From contig NC_088295.1 in the NCBI RefSeq assembly GCF_032854445.1, positions 35,124,510 through 35,188,509 on the forward strand: DNA of 64,000 nt. The letters are read 5' to 3'. The stretch comes from Liolophura sinensis. Lineage: Eukaryota; Mollusca; Polyplacophora; Chitonida; Chitonidae. Positions 23,709 to 34,576 of this stretch are shown one piece after another. The notes below the pieces were generated by a model. The model worked only from the letters and a program-made list of their open reading frames with translations, was not told the origin of the DNA and did not search any database. Every line of letters starts with the position of its first letter. Within the stretch, counting starts at the first letter, position 1. The position numbers and the translations under genes are program-made.

Positions 23709-26221
23709 ATGAGTGCACAGCATAAAGGTCATGGTGGAGCTGGGAAGAAAAGATCAAAGGCATATTACATCAAATGTGCCAAGCAGAAAAAGTTCAAAAG
23801 GAATGTGCTGGATGTAGAGATGAAAGGCTTCCTGGTAACGTGTAACTCGCACGAGGATCAGGCAGTTAGGGAGTGCTATAATCTACTGAATGAGTATGCT
23901 GACAAGTTGTATGGACCAGAACAGGTAGTGTTCATATACGTTATATTGTATATATGTATGTATACTTGGGGTTTAAAGTCATACTTAACAATTTTTCAGT
24001 CATGTGACAACAAAAGTCATTAGATTTGTGTACATATATAATGTCTTTTTGTGGCAGGACGAGTCCATACTGCCAAAGTACTGCCACCACTGAAGACACC
24101 AAACATGATACCCAACCCATGATAATGAAGTCATATTATACTGACACCGGGCCAGCCAGTCATTTTTCCTTGCTCTAACTTCTGAGTGCTGAACGCCAGA
24201 TGAGGCAGCAACTGGTTTCATTTTTAAAGTCTTTTTTTATGACCCGACCAGGGTTTGCACCTATGGTCTCCTGACTTCAAGATGATTGGTCACTTCACAC
24301 AAATATGTTGCCTTTCACATAGCTCGAAACTCCTGGGCTTAGCAGGTATTGTAAAACATGCATTCCTATTCTGATTGAATTAGTGCCCTGACTGAATGAT
24401 TTAGCAGAAGTGGCCCTTTCCGGGGTTTGAATTTAAAACGAAAGTCAAAACTGGACGCCTAAGGACAGTTCTCTGTGGGCTCTACTAGCCCGCACACAAG
24501 TTTTGCTGGCGCTGACACAAAAAGATTTGTGGTGTTCTGATTTTGCATGGGATAGTACAGAATGATTGTTTGCCACTTTTGATGGATGCAAATTTCAAAT
24601 TCTGACGCCACATAAGTTATAGTTTGGATTTTGACATTGTAGTGAAGCAACGGCCTCTCATGAGGCAAGATGCTTGAAAGGTTTTCTGCCAATGCTTGCA
24701 ATCATATTGTAGGTTTCAAATTTTTGATTGTCTGACAACTTTTATACCCTCATTTTTAAGTAAGATGAGGACTTTTCTCTGATAAGTTTGTATTTTCTGC
24801 TGGCCCATTGAACCAGTATTATTCAAAATCTAGTGGTCCGACAGAACAACAGGGGCCAGTTTCATAAAGCGGCATACAACACCTTTTTATTGTACATTTG
24901 TCGTACGATATTTTGTACATCACAATTCACACACCATTGTTGTGTATGTGCGATTATCATACATGTACCACATCTTTGTGAAATTGGGCCATTTGCTAAT
25001 TTTGAGCCCTGCTTTCACAGAAGCCAATGGCTTTTCACTGATCATGGTGGGTGCCTGAAGCCAGCTAAGGCTTTTCGAGGCTGGTTATTTCTTTCAAGTG
25101 GTGTTTTTCTCAGGATCTTGTCTGGTTTCATCCGCATATTAATCTGACTGCCGCTGCACAAGAGAAATATTCTTGAGCATGGTGATAAACCCCCATTGAA
25201 ATAAATAAAGAAACAAATGGCAGTGCAGCGTTGATAGCTTGCTATGAAGGGAGATAATTTCTTGGGACAGCTTTAGTTATCTCCCTTGGGCTATGTACAC
25301 TTGTATATCTTTGTAAATTTTTAGCTTTCAGGGGAGAAGTCCTCAGCTGCAGGTGGTAATGATGAATTAGGTAACAGTGATGCTGATGAGTCTGAAGAGG
25401 ATGATATTGAAACTGCTTTACAGAAGGAAGTCAGGGCCCTGAAGGAGACAAAACCAACTGAACGACGCTTTCAGAGACTCGACTGTTCAGCAAAAAACTG
25501 CTTGTTCATTAAAGCAAATGTTGAGGACCCAAGCAAGCTTGGTCATGAAATACTAAGTGACATTGCTACGACTCAAATTCTGAAAAGCCGCTTCGCTCTT
25601 CGACTCTTACCTGTTCAGGTAACATGTAAGGCATTTGTTGAGGATATAATGCAGGCAGCTGAAGCCCTTTTAGAGCCTCATTTCCGTCTTCCCTTCGGTG
25701 AAAGTCTAACTTTTTCTGTTCTGTTTAAATCCAGGAATAACAACAGCTTGTCTCGTGACAAAGTCGTTCCCCGTATTGGCCAGCTTATAAAAGACATGAA
25801 TCCCCTGAATTCCTGTGACTACCACACCCCGGATAGAGTGGTACTCGTAGAGGTGTTGTGTAAGATTTGTTGTCTTAGTGTCGTCAGAGACTTCTACAAA
25901 CTGAGAAAATACAACCTGCATGAAGTGGCTTGTGTGAAATCAGCGGAGAGTCCTGCTCAAGAGCAGACAAGTGTTGCCAAAAAGGATACCAAGAAACCAG
26001 ACCTAAACACTGTTGATTCAGGAGCTAGTGACATTCCAAATCCCGAGAGTGAAACAGAACAGAAACCATCTGAGGGAAATTTTGTTCCATCTCAACAGAA
26101 AACTCTAGGTGTGTCCTTAACTGAAACTGTAGGTTGTGGAACTGAAGTATCTTCTATTCCAAGCGAAGGATCCAAGATGATGCAAAATGAAGATGGGAAT
26201 AATTGTACCGAAGACGCGTAG
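23709..26221 (+). CDS. THUMPD1: THUMPD1 homologue (THUMP-domain tRNA acetylation adaptor), two exons
   Basis: Exons 23709-23924 and 25325-26221 (stop TAG 26219-26221) give 370 residues, against about 353 in human. The ATG at 23709 fits the family's short basic N terminus (GKKRSKAYYIKCAKQKK). Next come FLVTCNSHEDQAV and LLNEYADKLYGPE, an acidic linker (DADESEEDDIETAL), and the THUMP region at about residues 130-273 with LFIKANVEDP, RLLPVQVTCKAF, FKSRNN and LSVVRDFYKLRKYNL. A low-complexity Ser/Glu tail follows. THUMPD1 binds tRNA and lets NAT10 (yeast Tan1/Kre33) make N4-acetylcytidine at position 12 of tRNA-Ser and tRNA-Leu; this function is inferred from family. AATAAA at 26286-26291 is a likely polyadenylation signal. 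The 1.4-kb intron holds two SINEs, a MITE and a hairpin. Confidence 0.94.
23966..24310 (-). mobile_element. SINE family B, copy 2, in the THUMPD1 intron
   Basis: Read on the minus strand it has a tRNA-like head with the B-box region (gggtttgcacc complement), a body with ctgaagacaccaaacatgat, tactgccaccactg and tgacaccgggcc on the + strand, and a tail at gtcatacttaacaattttt. It is nearly the full length of the 43.45-kb copy. Confidence 0.8.
24850..24993. mobile_element. Short MITE with ggccagtttcataaag-type inverted ends
   Basis: The left end ggggccagtttcataaag (24851-24868) pairs with the right end ctttgtgaaattgggcc (24974-24990). Between them is about 105 bp of AT-rich, partly self-complementary sequence. 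It is typical of small non-autonomous DNA elements and sits in the THUMPD1 intron. Confidence 0.65.
25062..25215 (+). mobile_element. SINE, main family, decayed
   Basis: The body is decayed (ttttctcaggatcttgtc, tggtttcatccgcat). The tail (gctgcacaagagaaatattc, ttgagcatggtgataaac) and an aataaataaag end are clear. It lies about 110 bp upstream of THUMPD1 exon 2. Confidence 0.75.
25247..25287. repeat. Perfect 11-bp inverted repeat (hairpin)
   Basis: aagggagataa at 25247-25257 and ttatctccctt at 25277-25287 are exact reverse complements with a 19-base loop. Located 38 bp before the THUMPD1 exon 2 acceptor boundary, where it could fold in the pre-mRNA. Confidence 0.85.
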
Positions 26222-26837
26222 AATAATTTAATGTGGTACACATTTTCCTGCAGAAAATTTAATATTCTGTTATTCTTCAAGTCTGAATAAAATCAGTTCC
26301 TGTGAAATCCCAGTTTTTAGTATTATTAGCAGCTAAGCACTTTTTGTGGTTTTCCCTGATCAAGTATTATTTGCTTTCAATCAATGTAAAGCTTCTTGTA
26401 AATTCTCCTAAAATTATTGCCCATTAACATTTTATTCTGGGGTAGTGTTCAAATGGCATGTCATATAATCAAACTGCGTGATAGTAATTGGCCTCATGTT
26501 ATGATCCAGCTGAGAGTGGCTTGTAGCAATGTTTGTTAGCTACCTGGCAAGGTTTGCTGCTTTCATATTCTGCATACCAACAATACACCTGACTGCGATT
26601 TCAATATACAGGTGAAATAGGTACCATTGAGTATGCAAATTAGCACCAGTCAAATTAAATCAGAACTTTGTGTTCAGGCCCAGTATAACCTGTTATCACT
26701 GGTATCCCATTGTGTTCCACGACTGCTGGTGGCATGTCACATAGACCTTTCTAAACTGTGGCTTAAGAACACAATATTCAATCCCACTCTGACATCCTGA
26801 CCTCAGACTTACTTTTGCCCAGAATAGAATGAAAAGC

Positions 26838-26942
26838 CACTGGACTCTGCCGGGTTTCTTCCCACTGTAATGCCGGACATCGTCATACAAGTGAAATATT
26901 CTTGTGTACAGCATAAACACCGATCAGATAAATAAATAAATG
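26838..26942 (+). mobile_element. SINE, main family, 5' truncated
   Basis: Body and tail visible (ctctgccgggtttcttccc, aagtgaaatattcttgtg, aaacaccgatcag), ending in aataaataaatg. About 550 bp downstream of the THUMPD1 polyadenylation signal. Confidence 0.8.
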
Positions 26943-28340
26943 GAATGAAAAGTAGAGTCGTTGTGATGAAAGGTGATGATACATTATGTATGTTGGACCG
27001 GTCCATAGATATGGATATGTGCAGGAAACTTTTGATGGAGAAGTATGTTTGTGTAACTGAAACATTAGTTTTTCAAGCAGGATATCATCCTACCTTCAAA
27101 TCAAACCTCAAAGCAACATCCTAAGATAAAAAGAACTCAGAGACACATGGCAAAAATGAGCAACATAACCTTGGAGAAATTTTAGATCATATATGGTAGT
27201 AAAACAAATGAGTATTGCTGAAAATATTCTTATCAGATATGTTGCGATCAAAACTAATCGCTGTTGAGGCTTCTTGGGCAGATTTACATTAGGAGCCTGC
27301 AGAAACCAGATAAAATGACTGGCCACAATGTAAACCCCCACTGTGACTAGCTTTACACCTCAGCTAGGTGGCGTGAGAAAAGCACAGTGCAGGTGGATTG
27401 TGTATTTATTTTTAGCATTTTTCCTCACCTCAGACTTCTTCAAAGTTAGCTGATGTCTGGAGGGATGCGTGGTTGTCATGTTTTTTGTCTGTTGTGGTTA
27501 TGTTCATTCCCTGTTGTGGTTGTATCTAAGGTCAGACAGTTTTGGTCACATGGAGGCCTTGTTTACTCATCTACCAAAGGTGATTCACTCTACCTCTGAA
27601 ACAGTATAATACATGTAGTGTGGCCAACATTAAGACACGTTCATTCGGCATAACCTGACTGACTCACAAAAATGGGACCCTTTCGTACTTCAGAGTTTTT
27701 ATTGAGATTTTACTCAAAATTCTTTTGCACTTCAGTTTCTTTAAAATCATTATCTTTGTGGACAACACCCCTTCCTTTGTATCAACTTACCCTTATGTCA
27801 TACCATGAGTGTTGGCAATGGTGTCAACATCAGGAAATAACCACGCTAAGAGGAAAAGCAATGTTAAACAAAATGTTAGGGGTTGTATCTTAGAAAGCAT
27901 TGCATGTATTGGTTTTTCACACATGCGGAGCACAATAATACGAGGCAGATATGTTCTATCATTGATGCGCTGTGTGCATATTAATTACTGCAAATTACAA
28001 AATTCATAATGTAATGTATTAGAATCAGTGTTAAGGCAAAACGATCTGAAATTTTACAGACATAAAAAGCAAGGGGGATGTTCCATCAGTGATGCTCTGC
28101 ATACATATCAATTACCATCAATTATCAAATTCATGACTTTAGTACTTCATGTATTCAGCTGAAGTTTTGCTTTCATGTGTTATCTGCAAGTGAGCTCTTT
28201 GCTAACTTTGCTACCAAATCTAAGTTTTTTCAGATCATGTCGGGTAACACCCAACAAATAATATTTATTAAAGATGGCCTTGGTATTTTAATATATGAGG
28301 AAGAATCAAAAACTTTCAACTCGATCCTTTGTATCTTGTC
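26943..28340. other. Intergenic, no gene seen; 130-bp tandem duplication
   Basis: No coding frame is convincing. Segments starting at about 27949 and 28078 are related (tatgttctatcattgatgc and atgttccatcagtgatgc, then similar sequence for about 80 bp), a diverged tandem duplication with a period of about 130 bp. Confidence 0.5.
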
Positions 28341-28349
28341 TGAGGCGCA

Positions 28350-29090
28350 TACAGGGCTCTGTGGGCTCTCCATGTCTCCTTTGGCTGTCCATGGTGCCTT
28401 TTTTTTCCTGGGCTCTTCATGGCATCTTTGGGTCTTAGTGATGTCTTGGGTTCTCCATTGCCACTCTATGGCATCTTTGATTCTCCATAGTTTATGGCCC
28501 CTTCGGCCCCCCATGGCACTTTGGGCACTCCATGGTGTCCTGGGCTCTTCATGGCATCTTTGGCTCTTCGGGATGTCTTGGGATTTCCATTGCACCTTTG
28601 GCACTCTATGGCATCTTTGATTCTCCATAGTTTATGGCCCCTTAAGCCCCCAGTGGCACTCTGGGCACCCCATGGTGTCCTGGGCTCTTCATGGCATCTT
28701 TGGCTCTTCGGGATGTCTTGGGATCTCCATTGCACCTTTGGCACTTTATGGCATCTTTGTTTCTCCAGAGGACCTGTGGCAATTTATGGCACCTTTGGCC
28801 CTCCATGGCACCGTGGGAACTTCATAGCGTCCTGGACTGTGCGTGACAGCTTTGACTCTGCATGGTAACTTGGGCTCTCAATAGCACCTTTGGCATCTTT
28901 TCTCTCCATGAGTTCTTGAGCTCTCCGTAACGTCTTGGGCACTGCATAAGACCTTGGGATCTCATCACATCTTGGACTGTCCATGGCATGTTGGAATCTA
29001 CATGGCATCTTGGGATGTACATGGGGTCTGGGGATCTACATGGGGTCTTGGGATCTACTTTAGGTCATGTGATTTACCTTTTGGTTTTCT
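28350..29090. repeat. Minisatellite with ~140-bp higher-order period
   Basis: Short subunits of about 23-25 bp of the type ctccatggcatctttggc make up the region. In the centre a 140-bp block repeats: ttctccatagtttatggccc starts at 28481 and again at 28621, and tgggctcttcatggcatctt at 28409, 28541 and 28681. The long frames seen on both strands come from the periodicity and are not genes. Confidence 0.88.
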
Positions 29091-29123
29091 TTGGGTTTAT
29101 ACAGCATCACCAACTCCCCATGG

Positions 29124-29287
29124 CCTCACGGCATATATTTATTTATTTATTTAATTGGTGTTTTACGCCGTACTCAAGAATATTTCACTTATACGACGGC
29201 GGCCAGCATTAGGGAAACCCACAACCATCTGCAGGTTGCTGACATACCTTCTCACTTACGGCCGGAGAGGAAGCCTCACGGCATATA
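29124..29287 (-). mobile_element. SINE, main family, with 13-14 bp target-site duplication
   Basis: The SINE occupies about 29138-29273. It has tail, body with an internal deletion after cagcatta, and part of the head region ending ggccggagaggaag. The direct repeat cctcacggcatata flanks it at 29124-29137 and 29274-29287. The 5' truncation plus duplication is the signature of LINE-mediated insertion. Confidence 0.92.
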
Positions 29288-29289
29288 GA

Positions 29290-30736
29290 TGACATTGGAA
29301 TACGTGCTGTTGATCGTGTGTTGGTGATGCATCAGGTTTTAAATTTAACTTCCTGTTTTTGTTTTTTTCTTCACTTTGCTTTGCAATGAAATTAATAACA
29401 TATCGAGTGAATATTTTGATGAAAAATTATGATGAAAGATGTGTTTTTATTGTTTTGTTATTATTTTTCTCTAGTTTGGCATTTCACTTGGAAGAGTTTT
29501 GTACCAGGGACATCTTCATTCTTGATTTACTTAGTCGGGTGTGGAGATTGGAATGTATTTTATGAGGTTATGGGTCTATCGTCTGTCAGACTTAGTTACG
29601 ACTTCTCAAGCTATTCATGTCTTTAATGTGCATGTATATTAAATATGATGACTATACAGTATTTTGAGTTATTCTAGACCAGCAACGTTTAACATGATGC
29701 ACTTAATATCTAAGCCATGTTACTAATTCTGCTAAGCCATGGTAGCAAATTTGCTACCATTTAGGCATTTGCATGAACAGTTAGAATAAAACCCTAACAG
29801 GTAATTTGACAAGAGGCCGTTTTTCACCGGCTATGCGTGACTATTTGCTAGTTATCACACTGTCTTCGCTGCTCTGGTTTTGTTCTCTTTGCTGTAGTGT
29901 TTTTTATTTTCTCTTTTTGCTCACTTTGCTGACTGTATGGATTCCTGAAATTTAACTTATTTTTGAGACAATTGTGATAGAGAAAGTGTTTAACACTTGC
30001 CATAATCCTGACCCCAGGGGCCAGTGGTGGCCGCGCAATTGAGATGATTGAGGTCAATTTTCGAGAGTCCTTTGCCTGCAGTATTCTCCAGATCTTGGTG
30101 TCAATGCACAATTGCCTGCGTTCTTAGGACCGTTCAGCCGATCTTATGTATGACGTCAGATGGAGGTCGTTTACCTGTGGCGAAATGGCATTGTTGACAA
30201 ATGAAGATTTACGTCAGTCTTAATAAAATGATAGCATTTTTTTTTCAACTAGAGCATTAAATGAAAATGATGAAATGATAGTGAAAATGCATCCCAATAT
30301 ATCATATGTACGCCAGCTGCAAGGGAAAGAAATAACTGCCTCGATTCCAGCGACGCATTAATCTGTATACCTGATCCGATAAGAACGCGAAAAGCCCAAC
30401 TGATTTATAGAAAGTGATTCACATTGACATTTATATGCAGACTTTCAGATGTTTCTTTTAATATATGTTTTTTTTTTATATTATTAAAGTGGCCTGATAC
30501 CATCAGTCTGAAACCTGCTTACTTTTAGCAGCTCAATGCCAGTCCATAATTTATGGGAAGAAGGTCGTTGAGGAGGATTACACGAAGAGCAGGGTTCAAT
30601 CCTATGTCCTGTTACGGAATTCTGGAAATTCCCATGGTTTCATCGTTCTCGGGGTCTTGATGGCAGTAAACGGTCGACGGTGCTCTTTCGTGGAGTCTTA
30701 CATGCAGTTCGCTTGAATCCACTTGTCTTCCACCAA
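29290..30736. other. Intergenic, no gene seen
   Basis: AT-rich. Contains copy 1 of a dispersed repeat at about 29760-29905. Short frames have no family features. Confidence 0.45.
29760..29905. repeat. Dispersed repeat, copy 1 (partner at 50.67 kb)
   Basis: Matches 50670-50890 closely: gaacagttagaat, aaaccct, aatttgacaagag, ctagttatcacactgtc, tcgctgctctgg and tctctttgctgta occur in the same order. No coding frame. Confidence 0.75.
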
Positions 30737-30952
30737 TGGCGGATTCCACAAAACCAATTTTGACTTAAGGCAAACCTTGAAATACGATTTTAGAGCTTAT
30801 TTTTGGGGCCTGTGCGTTAAAATTTGGACCAGCTCATGGTTATTATCTCAAGACAAAATGTGTCAAAATTTGAAGTTCCATAACCAAAAAAATAAGCATT
30901 GTGGCAAGGTTTTAAATTTTGACATGTCGGAATTGTGTTGTGGAATCGCTCC
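30737..30952. mobile_element. MITE with imperfect ~28-bp terminal inverted repeats
   Basis: The left end ggcggattccacaaaacca (from 30738) pairs with the right end tgttgtggaatcgctcc (to 30952). Complementarity extends inward through caattttgac / gacatgtcggaattg. The 215-bp element is AT-rich. The frame reading through it is not a gene. Confidence 0.7.
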
Positions 30953-31675
30953 CAGTATCACATAGACCTATAAGTCACACGTCGGAAACTTGCGAAAGGT
31001 CGGTAGATTACGCCAAGCCTTCAGGTTTTCCCACCTTTGAAACAACGAGCCATAACAAGGCGCTCGCGCCGTTCGTAAGGAGCATGGCCAGGAACCGTCG
31101 TATATAGGCCTAAGTGAAAAACTTATAATATAGTGTTAAACATTGAACCGATTTCTAGGGCCATAAACTCGCTTTACCTCGCTGTCCTCGTCAGGATGAT
31201 ATTATGATGACAATTACGATTCTAATTTATTGTTGGTTCCGTTTTGAAAACTAGCATCTCTGTTGACCGCATTGAGAAATGTGTTAGCTATCGATTCTTG
31301 TGTAAATTACAAGACGTCAAAACAACCTGAGTTAAAATCACCCAGAGCGTCATTATTAATGGTTAGATTGTGTTATATATGCTATAACATCGGACACAAA
31401 TGCTCAGATTGGCAGACGTCACCGTAAATTGCCCCTAAAAGTTTATGGTCGGATCAATATTAAACTAATGCCTGTAAAATGTGTGTTTCACAAATTTGTG
31501 TGGAAGGCGTTATGATCATTTCATGTCAAGTAACTTATATAAGCTGATGTAACAGGTTGGCTAAGCTTAGGTGTTACACAACACCTCTGTTCCTATACAC
31601 GGTCAACTGTCCACACACAAAGGACCTGATATGTTAAGTCGGAGAAGCGGCCCAAGTGCAAGAAAATGTGCACCT

Positions 31676-31737
31676 TAAAAAGCGAAGCTGACTATAGCTG
31701 TGAGTGACACACTCATAAGGCTACTTCGCTTTTCAGT
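31676..31737. repeat. Composite stem-loop
   Basis: Outer arms aaaagcgaag and cttcgctttt are exact reverse complements about 40 bp apart. Inside, gagtg-aca-cactc forms a second short stem. No obvious gene context. Confidence 0.7.
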
Positions 31738-32647
31738 TCTGTTTTGCTCTTCTTTTCCTTATTTGGCAAGCATGTGACTTATAAAGCTCCAAAGATGCAC
31801 TGAAGGGATGTAGAGGTCATAAAATCGAACAATGGTAGCCTGTTCAAGTCACACTTGTTTTGCATTGGACTCTGTAGAATGGTGAAAATCACTGCACCAC
31901 AAATATAACTTTCTGAAAAATTCGCAGTTAAGCACCAGTCAGTTTAATAAATATAGAACAAATTTAACTTTCAGCTTTATACCTCCGCAACGCATAACAT
32001 GTTAATGTTAATGATAGCTAGCGGACCGCATATGCTGTCAACCAGGATTCACGTATAATTTTGTTAAAGTTATCAAGTGTTACGTAATACAATACCTTTA
32101 CCATTCTAATTCAAGATAACACTTGCAAGAAGATTCGAACTCTCCTCGGGATTGAATTTGTTCTCTACATTGACTTCGTTAGTCCACTGTACTCTGAAGG
32201 ATGCCTGTATGAGTTTGGCAGAAATACGGATTTTAAACTTGCCAAAATATGACAAAACTGATCATATTATAAACTTTATGATAATTTTACTAATGAAGAC
32301 AAACTTTAACCAAAAAGAAACTTTGACAGCACGTAGAAGTACACGTATGGAAGTTTCATTATAGGTATTTTTCTGGTTAACGTTGATCTTCATACTGTAA
32401 ATTAAAAACACCGCGCCTCGTTTGAACGAAAATTGACGTTTTTGATCTAGAATGCATCCTTGGCGCGTTATTACTAAGAAACCATCTCATTTATGGCCCT
32501 GTTAGTTGTATGGGTGATTCAACCAAGTTTTATACTTCTGATTTTGAAGTTTACAGCATTGTGCTGGGATTTTGAAATTTGCACTTTCTTATCGTATCTT
32601 TTTGGGGCGGATTATTCGCCTTACCGTACCAAGCCCTTTTCAGTGTA

Positions 32648-32805
32648 ACAGTTGTATCCACGACATGGCTACAATACCTGAATGGGGAGAGGTGAAGGTC
32701 AGTGGTTTACTCCAGACACTGGTTTCCTGAACCCGTAAACCCGACAAAAGTGATATATGTGAAAATTTCTTGGGCACGGCGGTAAACATCAATCAATCAA
32801 TCAGT
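32648..32805 (+). mobile_element. Diverged SINE with variant body
   Basis: Body with agtggtttactccagacact and ggtttcctgaacccgtaaa, tail gtgaaaatttcttgggcacgg, ending caatcaatcaatcag. The tail resembles the main family; the body resembles 2530-2700. Confidence 0.55.
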
Positions 32806-34107
32806 CATTTTGAGGCTGTTTTAATGACTTAATTTTTTTTTAAAAATCCTCCTTTTTATTCAGAAAAGATTTCTAAAAACGTTTATGTTAACGTCTAATG
32901 CCAGTCGGTTGTATCCCATTGACGTATGGAGTTTTCCTTTTGTTACATGTATCGAAATATACCATAGTCAATAGAAAACTACAAATGAACATTCGTTTGT
33001 TTCTTTATCCATGTCTTTACTCGTGCGTGAGTGTTTATTCTCATGTATCATTGTAATACTTTCATAATGTTGCATATTCAGCTGGAAAGCTGTAGATTAA
33101 ATAACTCGGCACAACATGAGTTATCATATAACAGTTGACATTTAGAATAAATGATTTTAACACAGTTTGCTTATTTCTTGTTTTACAGCTCAATTATACG
33201 TACAATACCTCTGTGTTGATCGCACCACACGGCTTTAAGAGACAGTTTTACGTCTGTCACTAGACTCCCTGCAGAGCATTTGCTACCGATATCTTCAGGT
33301 ATTTTAGTTTAGCTATTGATAAAGGCGCGCTTGAGGATGCGCTTTTGTCGTCTCGGAATTAAGACCAGTAGCCTGCCCATATAATTCACAAATCCACCCA
33401 CAGCACTGACAAAGAATACGTGTAAGGCTGAAGTCATTCAACAATGTTATACATCTTAACATTGAAAGATAGCTGCTGTTTGAAGAATGAAAACTGTGAG
33501 GCTGGAGTATTATAGCTGTTAGGAAGAAATAGGCACAACTCAGAAGCCAGTTCAAACAAGCATGTCCCCTACCGGTTTAAGTTGTCATAACAGACATCAA
33601 ATCAAATTCCAGAAAAGAACAAAAATGGTCATAGCGAACAAAAACTTTTGTAGTGGTGAGCAATGAGAAACAGTTTAATTCAGAACAGACAGCCCGGAAA
33701 ACTATTCATAACAGGAAGTTGTCATAATTTCGCTGAAAATAAACAAAACAACGTAAAGCTCTAAGATGACCTGCAATGTGTCGTGATGAAACCACATACT
33801 GTAAGTTTAATATGTATAGACCTAGTGACGTTCTGTTTGATAAAATGAACCGTTTTGACAGGAAGTCTCGAAAACTTCCAAAGCCCTAAACAGGACACAT
33901 GCGGCCATAATTTTCTCCAGACTGGGCAAGACTTTGATTTAACGTGTAAATCGCCATGGTGAAGCCACGTGATAAGTTTCATTTCAACACGATGGACCTT
34001 TTAAGGAAAAAATGTCCGGAATACATATTCATGACGGAGAGATGACGGGTAAACCTAAAATTTCCCATTGGTACCGCGGGCGGTGACTGTTAACTGGCAT
34101 ATTGTTT

Positions 34108-34303
34108 TTTTTCTTCTGATTGATGCTTTACAGCGTGCTCAAGTTTACTTTACTTACACGACGGCAGCCTGCATTATGGTGAGCGGAAAGCGGGCATACC
34201 TCGGGGTAAACCCACGGCCAGCCACAGGTTGCTGAAGGATCTTCCCACATACGACCGGAGAGGAAGCCAGCATAAGCTGGAGGTGAACGCAGAACTCCGG
34301 ACA
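34108..34303 (-). mobile_element. SINE, main family (first of a tandem pair)
   Basis: Tail (tctgattgatgctttacagc), body (cagcctgcattatggtgagc, ggggtaaacccacggccag) and part of the head (ccggagaggaagccagcat, gaggtgaacgcagaac). Next to another copy in the same orientation, nine bases away. Confidence 0.85.
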
Positions 34304-34311
34304 AAAGCATT

Positions 34312-34521
34312 AATTTATTTATTTATTTGATTGGTGTTTTACGCCGTACTCAAGAATATTTCACTTAAACAACGGCGGCCAGCATTATGGTGGGTGGAAA
34401 CCGGGCACAGCCCGGGGGAAACCCACGACCATCCGCGGGTTGCTGGAAGACCTTCCCACATACGGCCGGAGAGGATGCCAGCATGATCTGGACTTGAACT
34501 CACAGCGACCGCAAGACCGAT
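34312..34521 (-). mobile_element. SINE, main family (second of a tandem pair)
   Basis: A well-conserved copy with tail, body and B-box region (ctggacttgaactcacagcg on the + strand). Flanked by aagcatt at 34305-34311 and 34522-34528, a probable short target-site duplication. Confidence 0.88.
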
Positions 34522-34576
34522 AAGCATTTGAACTTGAGAGGAAGTAACGCCAGACACCAACATTCAACACCATTAT

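Larger units (their letters stand above)
30953..34107. other. Intergenic, no gene seen
   Basis: Holds the hairpin at 31676-31737 and a diverged SINE at 32648-32805. No exon-like frame recognised on either strand. Confidence 0.45.

Noticed and set aside
28177-29022. Several overlapping frames of 66-147 codons on both strands
   Set aside because: All follow from the periodicity of the minisatellite at 28.35-29.09 kb.
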